Assembly: GCA_023415525.1 (NCBI GenBank)
Contig: JAEZKI010000333.1
Location: 1-5,040 of the forward strand
DNA: 5,040 nt
Direction: 5' to 3'
Source of the DNA: Bacillota bacterium
Lineage (GTDB): Bacteria; Bacillota; Clostridia; Lachnospirales; Cellulosilyticaceae
This document shows positions 1 through 5,040 of this stretch, in pieces. The notes beneath the pieces are model-generated. The model made no database searches and was not told the origin of the DNA. It saw only the letters and a list, made by a program, of their open reading frames with translations. The translations under genes were made by a program, and so were the position numbers. The first letter of the stretch is position 1. Each line of letters begins with the position of its first letter.

Positions 1-634
1 TTTTAAGTATGTGCATCAAGTTCATGCTTCAGCAGAGCAAGTAGGAGCTATTAATACCCTTGTTTATACGCAAGAAGGGTATATAGGCTATAATACGGAT
101 GCCATAGGGTTAAGGTTGGCATTAAAAGAACGTGGCATTGAATGGAAAGGTAAAAATGTGGCAATTATAGGTAGTGGAGGAGCAGCTTACGCAGCCTATG
201 TAGCCGTTGCCGAAGAGGCCGGTTCCATCCATTTATTTAACCGTACCCTTGCCCATTTAGAGGCATTAAAAAAGCATATGTCCAATTATTATACGGTACC
301 TACCTTTCTTTATGTATTAGAGGCACCTTGTGAAACGCCTTTAGAGCTGGTGATTCAGACAACGGGTATAGGGATGGGATGCTACGAGGGACAAATGCCT
401 GTTTGTACACAAAACGTATTAGCTCATGCCCAAATAGCAGTAGACCTCATTTATGCCCCTAAGGAAACCTTGTTTTTAAAAACAGCCAAGAATATGGGGT
501 GCTTGTGTGAAAATGGTTTTGGTATGCTTTTTTACCAAGCCGTAAAGGCTTTTGAGTGGATGCATGGTATAAGCTGCAAGGAAGAATGGAACAAACAAAT
601 CAAACAAGAACTCATGGCGGCTTTACAGTTATAG
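1..634 (+). CDS. aroE: Shikimate dehydrogenase (NADP+), C-terminal part; 5' end outside window
   Basis: Shikimate dehydrogenase reduces 3-dehydroshikimate to shikimate with NADPH in the cytosolic shikimate pathway. The open frame runs in from the left edge (first full codon at 2-4) and gives 210 residues. The family is usually about 270-290 residues, so roughly the first 70, including the substrate-binding SxS and catalytic Lys region, lie outside. The GTG at 11 is internal, not a start. Visible motifs are AINT (shikimate-binding Asn), GYNTDAIG (the Asp that pairs with the catalytic Lys), the dinucleotide-binding loop GSGGAA at 170-187, NRT after the second Rossmann strand, QTTGIGMG in place of the usual NATPxGM, and a C-terminal NGFGMLFYQA that matches the family's NGxxMLxxQ helix. 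The 3' end overlaps the next gene by 49 bases. AroK and AroQ downstream support the assignment. The QTTGIGM variant does not disqualify it. Confidence 0.95.
   Translation, partial: FKYVHQVHASAEQVGAINTLVYTQEGYIGYNTDAIGLRLALKERGIEWKGKNVAIIGSGGAAYAAYVAVAEEAGSIHLFNRTLAHLEALKKHMSNYYTVPTFLYVLEAPCETPLELVIQTTGIGMGCYEGQMPVCTQNVLAHAQIAVDLIYAPKETLFLKTAKNMGCLCENGFGMLFYQAVKAFEWMHGISCKEEWNKQIKQELMAALQL
578..582 (+). promoter_or_regulatory. Ribosome binding site that selects the ATG at 586 for the pilin gene
   Basis: AAGGA lies 3 bases before ATG 586, within the longer purine run AAGGAAGA. The spacing is short but usable. It favours ATG 586 over the in-frame GTG at 556, which has no purine-rich site at a suitable distance. 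The site lies inside aroE, so ribosomes translating aroE would pass over it, consistent with coupled translation. Confidence 0.55.
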
Positions 635-1044
635 AGTTGGTCTTAGTCCTTTTAATAAGTAGTTTTTTAATAGGTGGCGTAAAAATAGGGTTAAAGGGCT
701 TGGAAAGAATTCGCTTTAATGCTTATTTAAGGGAGGTCGAAACGGGGATCTTAAGTGCGCAACAAATGGCCAGCTTAACGGGGGAGAACTATACCCTCTA
801 TTGTGCTAGCCGTGGCATTTATATTTTAAGAAGGGGTATAACGCTTTATCATTTTCCCATGGCAAGTCAGGTAGAACTTTTAGAGGATGAAACCACATTA
901 AGGCGTGGTGGTTTTGATGGCAATCCCCGTTCTTGTGCAGGGAGCATTGCGCTGGTACACCGTGGGCTTAAAGAGAAAGCCACTTTTAAAATTCGTGTAG
1001 CTTCCGGTAAATTAACACTTTATAAGGAGCCTTATAGATACTAA
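586..1044 (+). CDS. Type IV prepilin-like (pseudopilin) protein, GspH/ComGD-like
   Basis: From ATG 586 the product is 152 residues: a short polar leader (MEQTNQTRTHGG) followed by FTVIELVLVLL. This is the classical class III prepilin signal, with cleavage expected between Gly12 and Phe13 by a prepilin peptidase, Glu at mature position +5 (residue 17), and a hydrophobic helix at about residues 13-34. The rest is a small globular domain. Its C-terminal part (GGFDGNPRSCAG, then alternating strands ending GKLTLY) resembles GspH/ComGD minor pseudopilins. Two mature-domain cysteines (residues 73 and 117) could form a disulfide. Minor pseudopilins of this type join the tip or shaft of type II secretion, type IV pilus or competence pseudopili. 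No ATPase, platform protein or prepilin peptidase gene is visible, so the partner machine must be encoded elsewhere. The system it serves is inferred; the prepilin nature is directly visible. It overlaps aroE by 49 bases and ends 11 bases before aroK. Confidence 0.85.
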   Translation: MEQTNQTRTHGGFTVIELVLVLLISSFLIGGVKIGLKGLERIRFNAYLREVETGILSAQQMASLTGENYTLYCASRGIYILRRGITLYHFPMASQVELLEDETTLRRGGFDGNPRSCAGSIALVHRGLKEKATFKIRVASGKLTLYKEPYRY

Positions 1045-1055
1045 AGGGGGATGAA

Positions 1056-1571
1056 ATGAAACGCATTTATTTAATTGGGTTTATGGGGTGTGGCAAGTCT
1101 TTTATAGGCAAAAAATTGGCTAAAACTTTAGACTATAAATGGGTAGATTTAGATGCTCTTATTGTAGAAAGGCAAGGCTGTTCCATTGCTCAGATTTTTA
1201 ATGAACATGGGGAAGTTTATTTTAGAGAGCTGGAGACGGCACTTTTAGTAGAAAGTTGCCAATGGGATAAAGTGGTAATCTCTACAGGGGGTGGGGTTAT
1301 TATGGCAGCTGAGAATCGCAACTTGCTCAAACAAGAGTTCGTTTTTTATCTAGAATGGCAGCTGGAAACGTTATTGGAACGAATAGCACAAGATAAAGAA
1401 AGGCCTCTGGCAGGAGATTTAGATAAGTTAAAGGCACTTTATGAGTGGCGAGCCCCTCTTTATGAGGAAGTCGCTTGCCAAAAAATAAATTGTGAAAAAT
1501 TATCCCCCCCAATGCTTATTGCACAAATTATAAAAAGGATGGAGGAGACCAATGAAAATAGCTGTTATTAA
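1056..1571 (+). CDS. aroK: Shikimate kinase
   Basis: Shikimate kinase transfers phosphate from ATP to the 3-hydroxyl of shikimate, giving shikimate 3-phosphate in the cytosol. The 171-residue length is typical. The Walker A loop is GFMGCGKS (residues 8-15), with Cys where Ala is more common. VDLD at 30-33 provides the Asp residues that bind Mg and shikimate. F56-R57-E58-x-E60 contains the shikimate-binding Arg, and GGG at 78-80 is the substrate/Walker B loop. ERPL at 115-118 carries the lid Arg, and R132-x-P-x-Y136 fits the adenine-site motif. The start is well placed: AAAGGGGG at 1043-1050 ends 5 bases before ATG 1056. The last six codons overlap the start of aroQ, and the aroQ ribosome binding site lies inside this gene. 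The name follows the monofunctional aroK/aroL family; paralogue naming cannot be decided from one window. Confidence 0.96.
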   Translation: MKRIYLIGFMGCGKSFIGKKLAKTLDYKWVDLDALIVERQGCSIAQIFNEHGEVYFRELETALLVESCQWDKVVISTGGGVIMAAENRNLLKQEFVFYLEWQLETLLERIAQDKERPLAGDLDKLKALYEWRAPLYEEVACQKINCEKLSPPMLIAQIIKRMEETNENSCY

Positions 1572-1995
1572 TGGACCCAATTTAAATTTTTTAGGTATTA
1601 GAGAACCACAAATTTATGGAAATAGTTCTCTGCATGATTTAGAAGAAAAAATACGAAACTATAGTTGTGAAAAACAAATAGAGGTACAATTTTTTCAATC
1701 CAATTCTGAAGGAGCCTTGATTGATTACTTACAAAGTTGTTACTACGATCAGGTAGCTGGCATTATTATTAATCCAGGAGCTTATACTCATTATAGCTAT
1801 GCTCTTTGTGATGCTATTAAGAGTATCAACATTCCCACCATTGAAGTACATATTTCCCATATACAAAATCGTGAAGAGTTTAGAAAGCATTCTGTAACAG
1901 CGCCCTCTTGTATAGGTGTCATAGAAGGCTTTGGTATGGAAGGCTATAACATAGCTATAGATGCCATCTTACGCTATTTAAAATTAGAAAAGTGA
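1552..1995 (+). CDS. aroQ: 3-Dehydroquinate dehydratase, type II
   Basis: This enzyme dehydrates 3-dehydroquinate to 3-dehydroshikimate by anti elimination and is a dodecamer in known members. The 147-residue length is typical of the type II class. The N-terminal signature NGPNLNFLGIREPQIYG (7-23) contains the catalytic Arg17 and Tyr22. SNSEG at 50-54 is the conserved turn. NPGAYTH at 74-80 supplies Asn74. EVHIS at 98-102 supplies His100, and REEFRKHS at 107-114 supplies Arg111. All the catalytic residues known from the Mycobacterium tuberculosis enzyme therefore have counterparts. The usual Asn after HIS (HISNI) is His103 here. ATG 1552 is preceded by GGAGGAG at 1541-1547, inside aroK, and the genes overlap by 20 bases, which suggests coupled translation. 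The TGA stop is immediately followed by the ribosome binding site of the peptidase gene. Confidence 0.97.
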   Translation: MKIAVINGPNLNFLGIREPQIYGNSSLHDLEEKIRNYSCEKQIEVQFFQSNSEGALIDYLQSCYYDQVAGIIINPGAYTHYSYALCDAIKSINIPTIEVHISHIQNREEFRKHSVTAPSCIGVIEGFGMEGYNIAIDAILRYLKLEK

Positions 1996-1999
1996 GGAG
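1994..1999 (+). promoter_or_regulatory. Ribosome binding site for the M24 peptidase gene; favours ATG 2007
   Basis: GAGGAG overlaps the aroQ stop codon (1993-1995) and lies 7 bases before ATG 2007, which is near-ideal spacing. The alternative in-frame GTG at 1992 would place this sequence inside the coding region and leave the start with no comparable site. It would also add MRRPK ahead of the normal N-terminus. Confidence 0.7.
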
Positions 2000-2006
2000 A
2001 CCTAAA

Positions 2007-3089
2007 ATGAAAACTAGAATTCAAAGACTACTGTGTAAAATGCAAGAATTAGAGCTTGATGCCATGCTGATTGATAGTCGAAGCAATCGCCGCTATATGA
2101 GTGGTTTTTCAGGCTCAAGTGCCATGCTTTATATAACGCCTAAAAGACAAGTATTGATTACAGACTTTCGTTATTTAGAGCAAGCAGCTAAAGAATGCCC
2201 GGATTATCAAATTATTGACCAAGGCAGCATAGGCCTTTTAAGAACAGCCTTAAAGTGTGCCAGTGAAGATGGGGTTAAGTCTATTGGTTTTGAAAGTAGT
2301 CATGTGAGTTATGCAACCTATATGGGTTTTGCAGAACATAAGGCATTTAACTTCGTTCCTACTTTAAAAGTCATAGAGGATTTTAGAAAAATTAAAGATC
2401 ATGTGGAGTTAGAAAAGTTAGCCAAGGCAGAACATATTGGCGATTTAGCTTTTAACCATATTATTGAATTTATGAAGGATAATTATAGACAGGGGATTAC
2501 CGAAACGGATGTAGCCCTTGAGATTGAACGTGTCATGCGTAAAAATGGTGCCACAGGTACTTCTTTTGATTCCATTGTAGCTACAGGTGCCAAGTCTTCT
2601 CTACCTCATGCCCAACCTGGGAATGAAACATTCAAAAAGGGTGATTTTGTAGTAATGGATTTTGGCTGTATATATGAGGGCTACTGTTCAGACATGACTC
2701 GTACTGTTGTTATCGAGGAAGCCAGTCCTCAGCATGTGGCTATATATAACACCGTTTTAGAAGCACAGCATAAAGCCCTAGAGGCCATTAGACCAGGTAT
2801 GAAGGGTAAGGAAGTGGATGAAGTGGCACGAGAAGTGATTGCTAAGGCAGGTTTTGGAGATTATTTTGGACACGGATTAGGTCATTCTGTAGGCTTAGAT
2901 ATTCATGAAAATCCCCGTTTTTCACCTTTAGAAGAAGCCATTATAGAGGCAGGAATGTGTATAACCGTTGAGCCTGGTATCTATATAAAAGACTTTGGTG
3001 GCGTAAGGATTGAAGATTTAGTAGCTGTAACAGAAACGGGGATTTTAAATTTCACACACTCCCCTAAAGAGTTAATTGTTATTAAGTAA
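2007..3089 (+). CDS. Xaa-Pro aminopeptidase/dipeptidase, M24B metallopeptidase
   Basis: This is a cytosolic dimetal peptidase that removes an N-terminal residue before proline or splits Xaa-Pro dipeptides. From ATG 2007 it has 360 residues, the size of B. subtilis YqhT/PepQ-like enzymes. Residues 1-125 form the creatinase-type N-terminal domain (SNRRYMSGFSGS, TDFRY). Residues from about 130 form the pita-bread catalytic domain. All five metal ligands are present: Asp218 and Asp229 (VMDFG and SDMTRT), His293 (GHGLGHSVG), Glu322 (VEPGIY) and Glu336 (RIED). The catalytic histidines are His201 (LPHAQPG) and His300 (DIHENP). No signal peptide or membrane segment is seen. Aminopeptidase and dipeptidase activity cannot be separated from sequence alone, so I give no symbol. 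The position between aroQ and efp is a conserved order in Firmicutes. The link to EF-P is suggestive, since both concern proline: EF-P helps make proline-rich chains and this enzyme breaks Xaa-Pro bonds. Confidence 0.95.
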   Translation: MKTRIQRLLCKMQELELDAMLIDSRSNRRYMSGFSGSSAMLYITPKRQVLITDFRYLEQAAKECPDYQIIDQGSIGLLRTALKCASEDGVKSIGFESSHVSYATYMGFAEHKAFNFVPTLKVIEDFRKIKDHVELEKLAKAEHIGDLAFNHIIEFMKDNYRQGITETDVALEIERVMRKNGATGTSFDSIVATGAKSSLPHAQPGNETFKKGDFVVMDFGCIYEGYCSDMTRTVVIEEASPQHVAIYNTVLEAQHKALEAIRPGMKGKEVDEVAREVIAKAGFGDYFGHGLGHSVGLDIHENPRFSPLEEAIIEAGMCITVEPGIYIKDFGGVRIEDLVAVTETGILNFTHSPKELIVIK

Positions 3090-3101
3090 CAAAAAAAATC
3101 G

Positions 3102-3130
3102 TTGAAAAATTGAAAAATGTAGTTTACACT
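3102..3130 (+). promoter_or_regulatory. Probable sigma-A promoter of efp
   Basis: TTGAAA at 3102-3107 (5 of 6 matches to TTGACA) and TACACT at 3125-3130 (4 of 6 matches to TATAAT) are separated by exactly 17 bases. They lie in an AT-rich 73-base gap that starts with an A8 run at 3091-3098, which may act as an UP-like element. Transcription would start near 3137, leaving a leader of about 25 bases that contains the ribosome binding site. No terminator separates this from the upstream gene, so efp may also receive read-through. The site is predicted by eye only. Confidence 0.6.
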
Positions 3131-3149
3131 ATATGAAGAAAAGATAACT

Positions 3150-3155
3150 AGGAGG
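3150..3155 (+). promoter_or_regulatory. Strong ribosome binding site of efp
   Basis: AGGAGG is a perfect anti-16S core 7 bases before ATG 3163, the strongest such site in the window. It fits the high expression expected of a translation factor. Confidence 0.75.
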
Positions 3156-3162
3156 AAATAGA

Positions 3163-3720
3163 ATGATCTCAGCAGGTGATTTTAGAAATGGTATTACATT
3201 CGAAATGGAAGGAAACTTATTTCAAGTTATTGAATTCCAACATGTAAAACCAGGTAAAGGTGCGGCATTTGTACGTTGTAAAATTAAAAATATAAAAACA
3301 GGTGGTGTAGTAGAAAGAACTTTTCGTCCTACTGAAAAACTACCAAAAGCTCACATAGATCGTAAAGATATGCAATACCTCTATTCAGATGGTGAACTTT
3401 TTCACTTTATGGACGTGAATACTTATGATCAAATTGCAGTGAATGCTTCAGCAGTAGGTGATAACTTAAAATTTGTTAAAGAAAATGAAATGGTTAAAGT
3501 TATCTCTCATGAAGGTGTAGTATTTGGTATTGAACCACCACTTAGTGTAGAACTTCAAATCGTTGAAACAGAACCTGGCTTTAAAGGTGATACGGCACAA
3601 GGTGCTACAAAACCAGCTATTTTAGAGACAGGTGCAAAAGTAATGGTACCTTTATTTATCGAGCAAGGTGAAGTGATTCGTATTGATACACGTACGGGTG
3701 AATATACTGGTAGAGCATAA
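3163..3720 (+). CDS. efp: Elongation factor P
   Basis: EF-P binds between the P and E sites of the ribosome and stimulates peptide bond formation when ribosomes stall at consecutive prolines. The 185-residue length is standard. Domain I (about 1-63) is KOW-like and carries the loop [12 protein letters not shown] (27-38) with Lys32 at the tip. This is the residue that reaches the peptidyl-transferase centre and is 5-aminopentanolylated in B. subtilis. The two OB-fold domains follow, with the family signature [19 protein letters not shown] at about residues 132-150 and a C-terminal TGEYTGRA. The N-terminus [10 protein letters not shown] matches B. subtilis EF-P in style, supporting ATG 3163. 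No modification enzyme (epmA/epmB or ymfI type) is seen nearby. The gene has its own likely promoter and a terminator. Confidence 0.98.
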   Translation: MISAGDFRNGITFEMEGNLFQVIEFQHVKPGKGAAFVRCKIKNIKTGGVVERTFRPTEKLPKAHIDRKDMQYLYSDGELFHFMDVNTYDQIAVNASAVGDNLKFVKENEMVKVISHEGVVFGIEPPLSVELQIVETEPGFKGDTAQGATKPAILETGAKVMVPLFIEQGEVIRIDTRTGEYTGRA

Positions 3721-3729
3721 GAGAAAAGC

Positions 3730-3761
3730 TAAGGGGCTGTTACATTGGTAGCAGCCTCTTA
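3730..3761 (+). terminator. Rho-independent terminator after efp
   Basis: Ten bases after the efp stop, the left arm TAAGGGGCTGTTAC (3730-3743) pairs with the right arm GTAGCAGCCTCTTA (3748-3761). This makes a 14-bp stem with two G-U pairs and an ATTG tetraloop. The following tract (TTCATT) is only modestly T-rich, so termination may be incomplete. The stem is GC-rich at its centre and the position just after a stop codon is right for a terminator. Confidence 0.75.
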
Positions 3762-3792
3762 TTCATTAAAGAAGAATTTCGCGTTCATTAAA
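3762..3792 (+). repeat. Nine-base direct repeat TTCATTAAA, two copies 22 bp apart
   Basis: TTCATTAAA occurs at 3762-3770 and again at 3784-3792, in the leader between the efp terminator and the LTA-synthase-like gene. The start-to-start distance of 22 bp is close to two helical turns, so the copies would face the same side of DNA. Tandem response-regulator sites often have this geometry. I do not recognise the motif, and the region is AT-rich, so chance cannot be excluded. Confidence 0.35.
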
Positions 3793-3818
3793 AGGGTTAA
3801 GATAGAGATCTGAAAGCT

Positions 3819-3824
3819 AGGGAG
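3819..3824 (+). promoter_or_regulatory. Ribosome binding site supporting the GTG start at 3834
   Basis: AGGGAG lies 9 bases before GTG 3834. The reading frame is closed by a TAA at 3798-3800, and the next in-frame ATG (3927) falls in the first membrane segment. GTG 3834 with this site is therefore the best start. Confidence 0.6.
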
Positions 3825-3833
3825 AGAATAGTT

Positions 3834-5040
3834 GTGAAGTTAAGAGAAGAAATCGATAAGAGGTCTCCTTGGGAGAACATTAAGCTATGGCTTATTTTAA
3901 ACTTGGTTTTGTGTATAGTAGTAGAGATGATTGGATCACTTAATGGTATTGAAAGACTTAGTTATCTTATAGCGCATTGTTCCGTATTTATGATGGACTA
4001 TATAGTTTTACTTATTTTAACTTCACCTGCCTTATTTTTTAGTAAGATGCCTTTTGTCTTTAACCTCTTTGCTGTTTTTGCTATAGGACTTGCCCATACA
4101 AGTCGTATTTTACTGACAATAAGAGGACTACCTTTGACTTGGGGAGACTTTTTTATTGCAAAAGAGGGGTTATCTATTGCTGATAAGTATTTATCCGGTT
4201 CACTTGTTTTTATTATTATTTGTTTAACCGTTGTAGCTATCATATTGTTGTATTATTCTTATGGTATAAAATGTGTGGAGCGTTATACAAAGCGAGGTGC
4301 TATTTTTGTATTTATTATTACCAGTATGAATATCATGATTGTTTCTGAGGCGCAGGTACAGACAAAGGTGAGTGAAGTAATAGCGGAAGACTTACAAGTA
4401 GCCAGTAGTGAGGGAGGGGCTTTGTATACCTTTGTGACTTCATATACGGGGAATAAGGAGGATATAGCTCAAAACTATACACCGGAAGCTATAGAGGCTA
4501 TTGGCAGGAGGTTTAAAGAACAGCCCTTTAAAGAATTAGAAAGTAAGACACCCAATATTCTATTTGTGCAAACAGAATCTTTTATTGACCCTTATAGTTT
4601 AAAAGGAATCACTTATAGTGAAGACCCTATTCCTTGTATGCGACCTTATTTAGGGACACCTTGGAGTGGAAAAATGGAGGTACCAGATGTGAATACAGCC
4701 CGCACAGAGTTTGAAGTGCTATCAGGTATTCGCATCAAGGACTTGTTTGAATATCAGGTCCCTTATACCAGCGATGTATTAGATGGTCGCCCTATCGAAT
4801 CAGTAGCTCATATACTAAAGCAAAAGGGTTACCACACGACAGCTATTCATAACAATGAAGGAAGCTTCTACAGTCGAGATAAGGTTTATGGTCTATTAGG
4901 CTTTGAACGTTTTATTGCTCTAGAGGATATGACAGGTGTCACTTACAGTAAAAACTGGCCAAAGGATGAGGTGCTTAAAGATTATATTGAAAAAACCCTT
5001 CAAGGAACAGAAGGAAGAGATTTTATTTATACGGTGACAG
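3834..5040 (+). CDS. LTA synthase / phosphoglycerol transferase family membrane protein, 3' end outside window
   Basis: Members of this alkaline-phosphatase-fold family move glycerol phosphate from phosphatidylglycerol onto a glycolipid anchor or glycan outside the membrane. The GTG start at 3834 opens a frame of 402 codons that runs off the right edge; full-length relatives have about 600-650 residues. Five membrane helices are likely at about 16-37, 50-70, 73-95, 122-143 and 155-171, as in LtaS. A linker and an extracellular sulfatase-type domain follow from about 240. FVQTESF (244-250) carries Glu248, expected to bind the metal. NTARTEF (287-293) carries Thr288, the expected nucleophile (LtaS Thr300). 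His339 and Arg348 in the HNN...FYSRDKVY segment correspond to LtaS His347 and Arg356. Asn341 and Tyr346 replace LtaS Asp349 and Trp354. The distal Asp-His metal pair lies outside. LTA synthase cannot be separated from other glycerol-phosphate or phosphoethanolamine-type transferases here. Transcription is probably independent of efp. Confidence 0.9.
   Translation, partial: MKLREEIDKRSPWENIKLWLILNLVLCIVVEMIGSLNGIERLSYLIAHCSVFMMDYIVLLILTSPALFFSKMPFVFNLFAVFAIGLAHTSRILLTIRGLPLTWGDFFIAKEGLSIADKYLSGSLVFIIICLTVVAIILLYYSYGIKCVERYTKRGAIFVFIITSMNIMIVSEAQVQTKVSEVIAEDLQVASSEGGALYTFVTSYTGNKEDIAQNYTPEAIEAIGRRFKEQPFKELESKTPNILFVQTESFIDPYSLKGITYSEDPIPCMRPYLGTPWSGKMEVPDVNTARTEFEVLSGIRIKDLFEYQVPYTSDVLDGRPIESVAHILKQKGYHTTAIHNNEGSFYSRDKVYGLLGFERFIALEDMTGVTYSKNWPKDEVLKDYIEKTLQGTEGRDFIYTVT

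Noticed and set aside
556..588. Upstream GTG start for the pilin gene, adding 10 residues
   Set aside because: It has no ribosome binding site at a suitable distance. The ATG at 586 has AAGGA in front and gives a normal short prepilin leader.
1504..1510. C7 run near the 3' end of aroK, considered as a slippage or phase-variation tract
   Set aside because: It is short, lies after all catalytic motifs, and would change only about the last 20 residues. No other sign of phase variation is present.
1327..1512. Minus-strand open frame of 61 codons inside aroK
   Set aside because: It lies wholly antisense to a well-supported kinase gene and has no recognisable motif. It looks like a shadow frame.
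1992..2006. GTG start for the M24 peptidase, adding five residues
   Set aside because: It would be inside the aroQ stop region and would include the evident GAGGAG binding site as coding sequence. ATG 2007 is better spaced.
3072..3085. TTAAT/ATTAA hairpin at the end of the peptidase gene, considered as a terminator
   Set aside because: The stem is five A-T pairs only, lies inside the coding region and is followed by A residues rather than T, so it is unlikely to stop transcription.
3110..3137. Second promoter for efp using TTGAAA at 3110 and TATGAA at 3132
   Set aside because: The spacing is 16 and the -10 is weaker. It overlaps the better 17-spaced pair and is probably a by-product of the repeated TTGAAAAAT.
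3777..3803. TTTCGC ... TAAGAT as a promoter for the LTA-synthase-like gene
   Set aside because: The -35 match is poor and the spacing is 15 bases. The promoter of this gene is not identifiable by eye.
3998..4243. Minus-strand open frame of 81 codons
   Set aside because: It is antisense to the membrane part of the LTA-synthase-like gene, whose AT-rich hydrophobic codons yield few stops on the opposite strand. The product is a low-complexity Lys/Ile-rich chain with no motif.

Overview
The window looks like chromosomal DNA from a low-GC Gram-positive bacterium, most likely a member of the Clostridia. The reasons are AT-rich coding with A/T-ending codons, strong AGGAGG-type ribosome binding sites, GTG starts, an elongation factor P with a Bacillus-like KPGKG loop, and an LTA-synthase-type membrane enzyme. 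The gene order aroQ - M24 aminopeptidase - efp matches, from memory, Bacillus subtilis yqhS-yqhT-efp. All genes read on the + strand and I see no mobile element, CRISPR array, tRNA or rRNA.

Positions 1-3089 form a tightly packed block, probably one operon: the 3' part of aroE (shikimate dehydrogenase, cut by the window edge), a small type IV prepilin/pseudopilin gene, aroK (shikimate kinase), aroQ (type II 3-dehydroquinase) and an M24 Xaa-Pro dipeptidase/aminopeptidase. AroQ, AroE and AroK carry out consecutive steps of the shikimate pathway: dehydroquinate to dehydroshikimate to shikimate to shikimate 3-phosphate. Genes overlap (aroE/pilin by 49 bases, aroK/aroQ by 20) or lie about 11 bases apart, which suggests translational coupling.

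Positions 3090-3833 hold efp (elongation factor P, which rescues ribosomes stalled on proline runs). It has a good sigma-A-type promoter in front and a 14-bp hairpin terminator behind, so it is probably transcribed separately as well as by read-through. A leader of about 70 bases follows; it carries a 9-bp direct repeat spaced 22 bp. From 3834 to the right edge runs a five-TM LTA synthase/phosphoglycerol transferase family gene, truncated by the window. It starts with GTG and has no stop within the window.

Most of the window is conserved housekeeping. The point most worth a second look is the lone pseudopilin gene. Its whole leader peptide, processing site and the first base of its Glu+5 codon are encoded inside the 3' end of aroE. 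I see no convincing undescribed system here.
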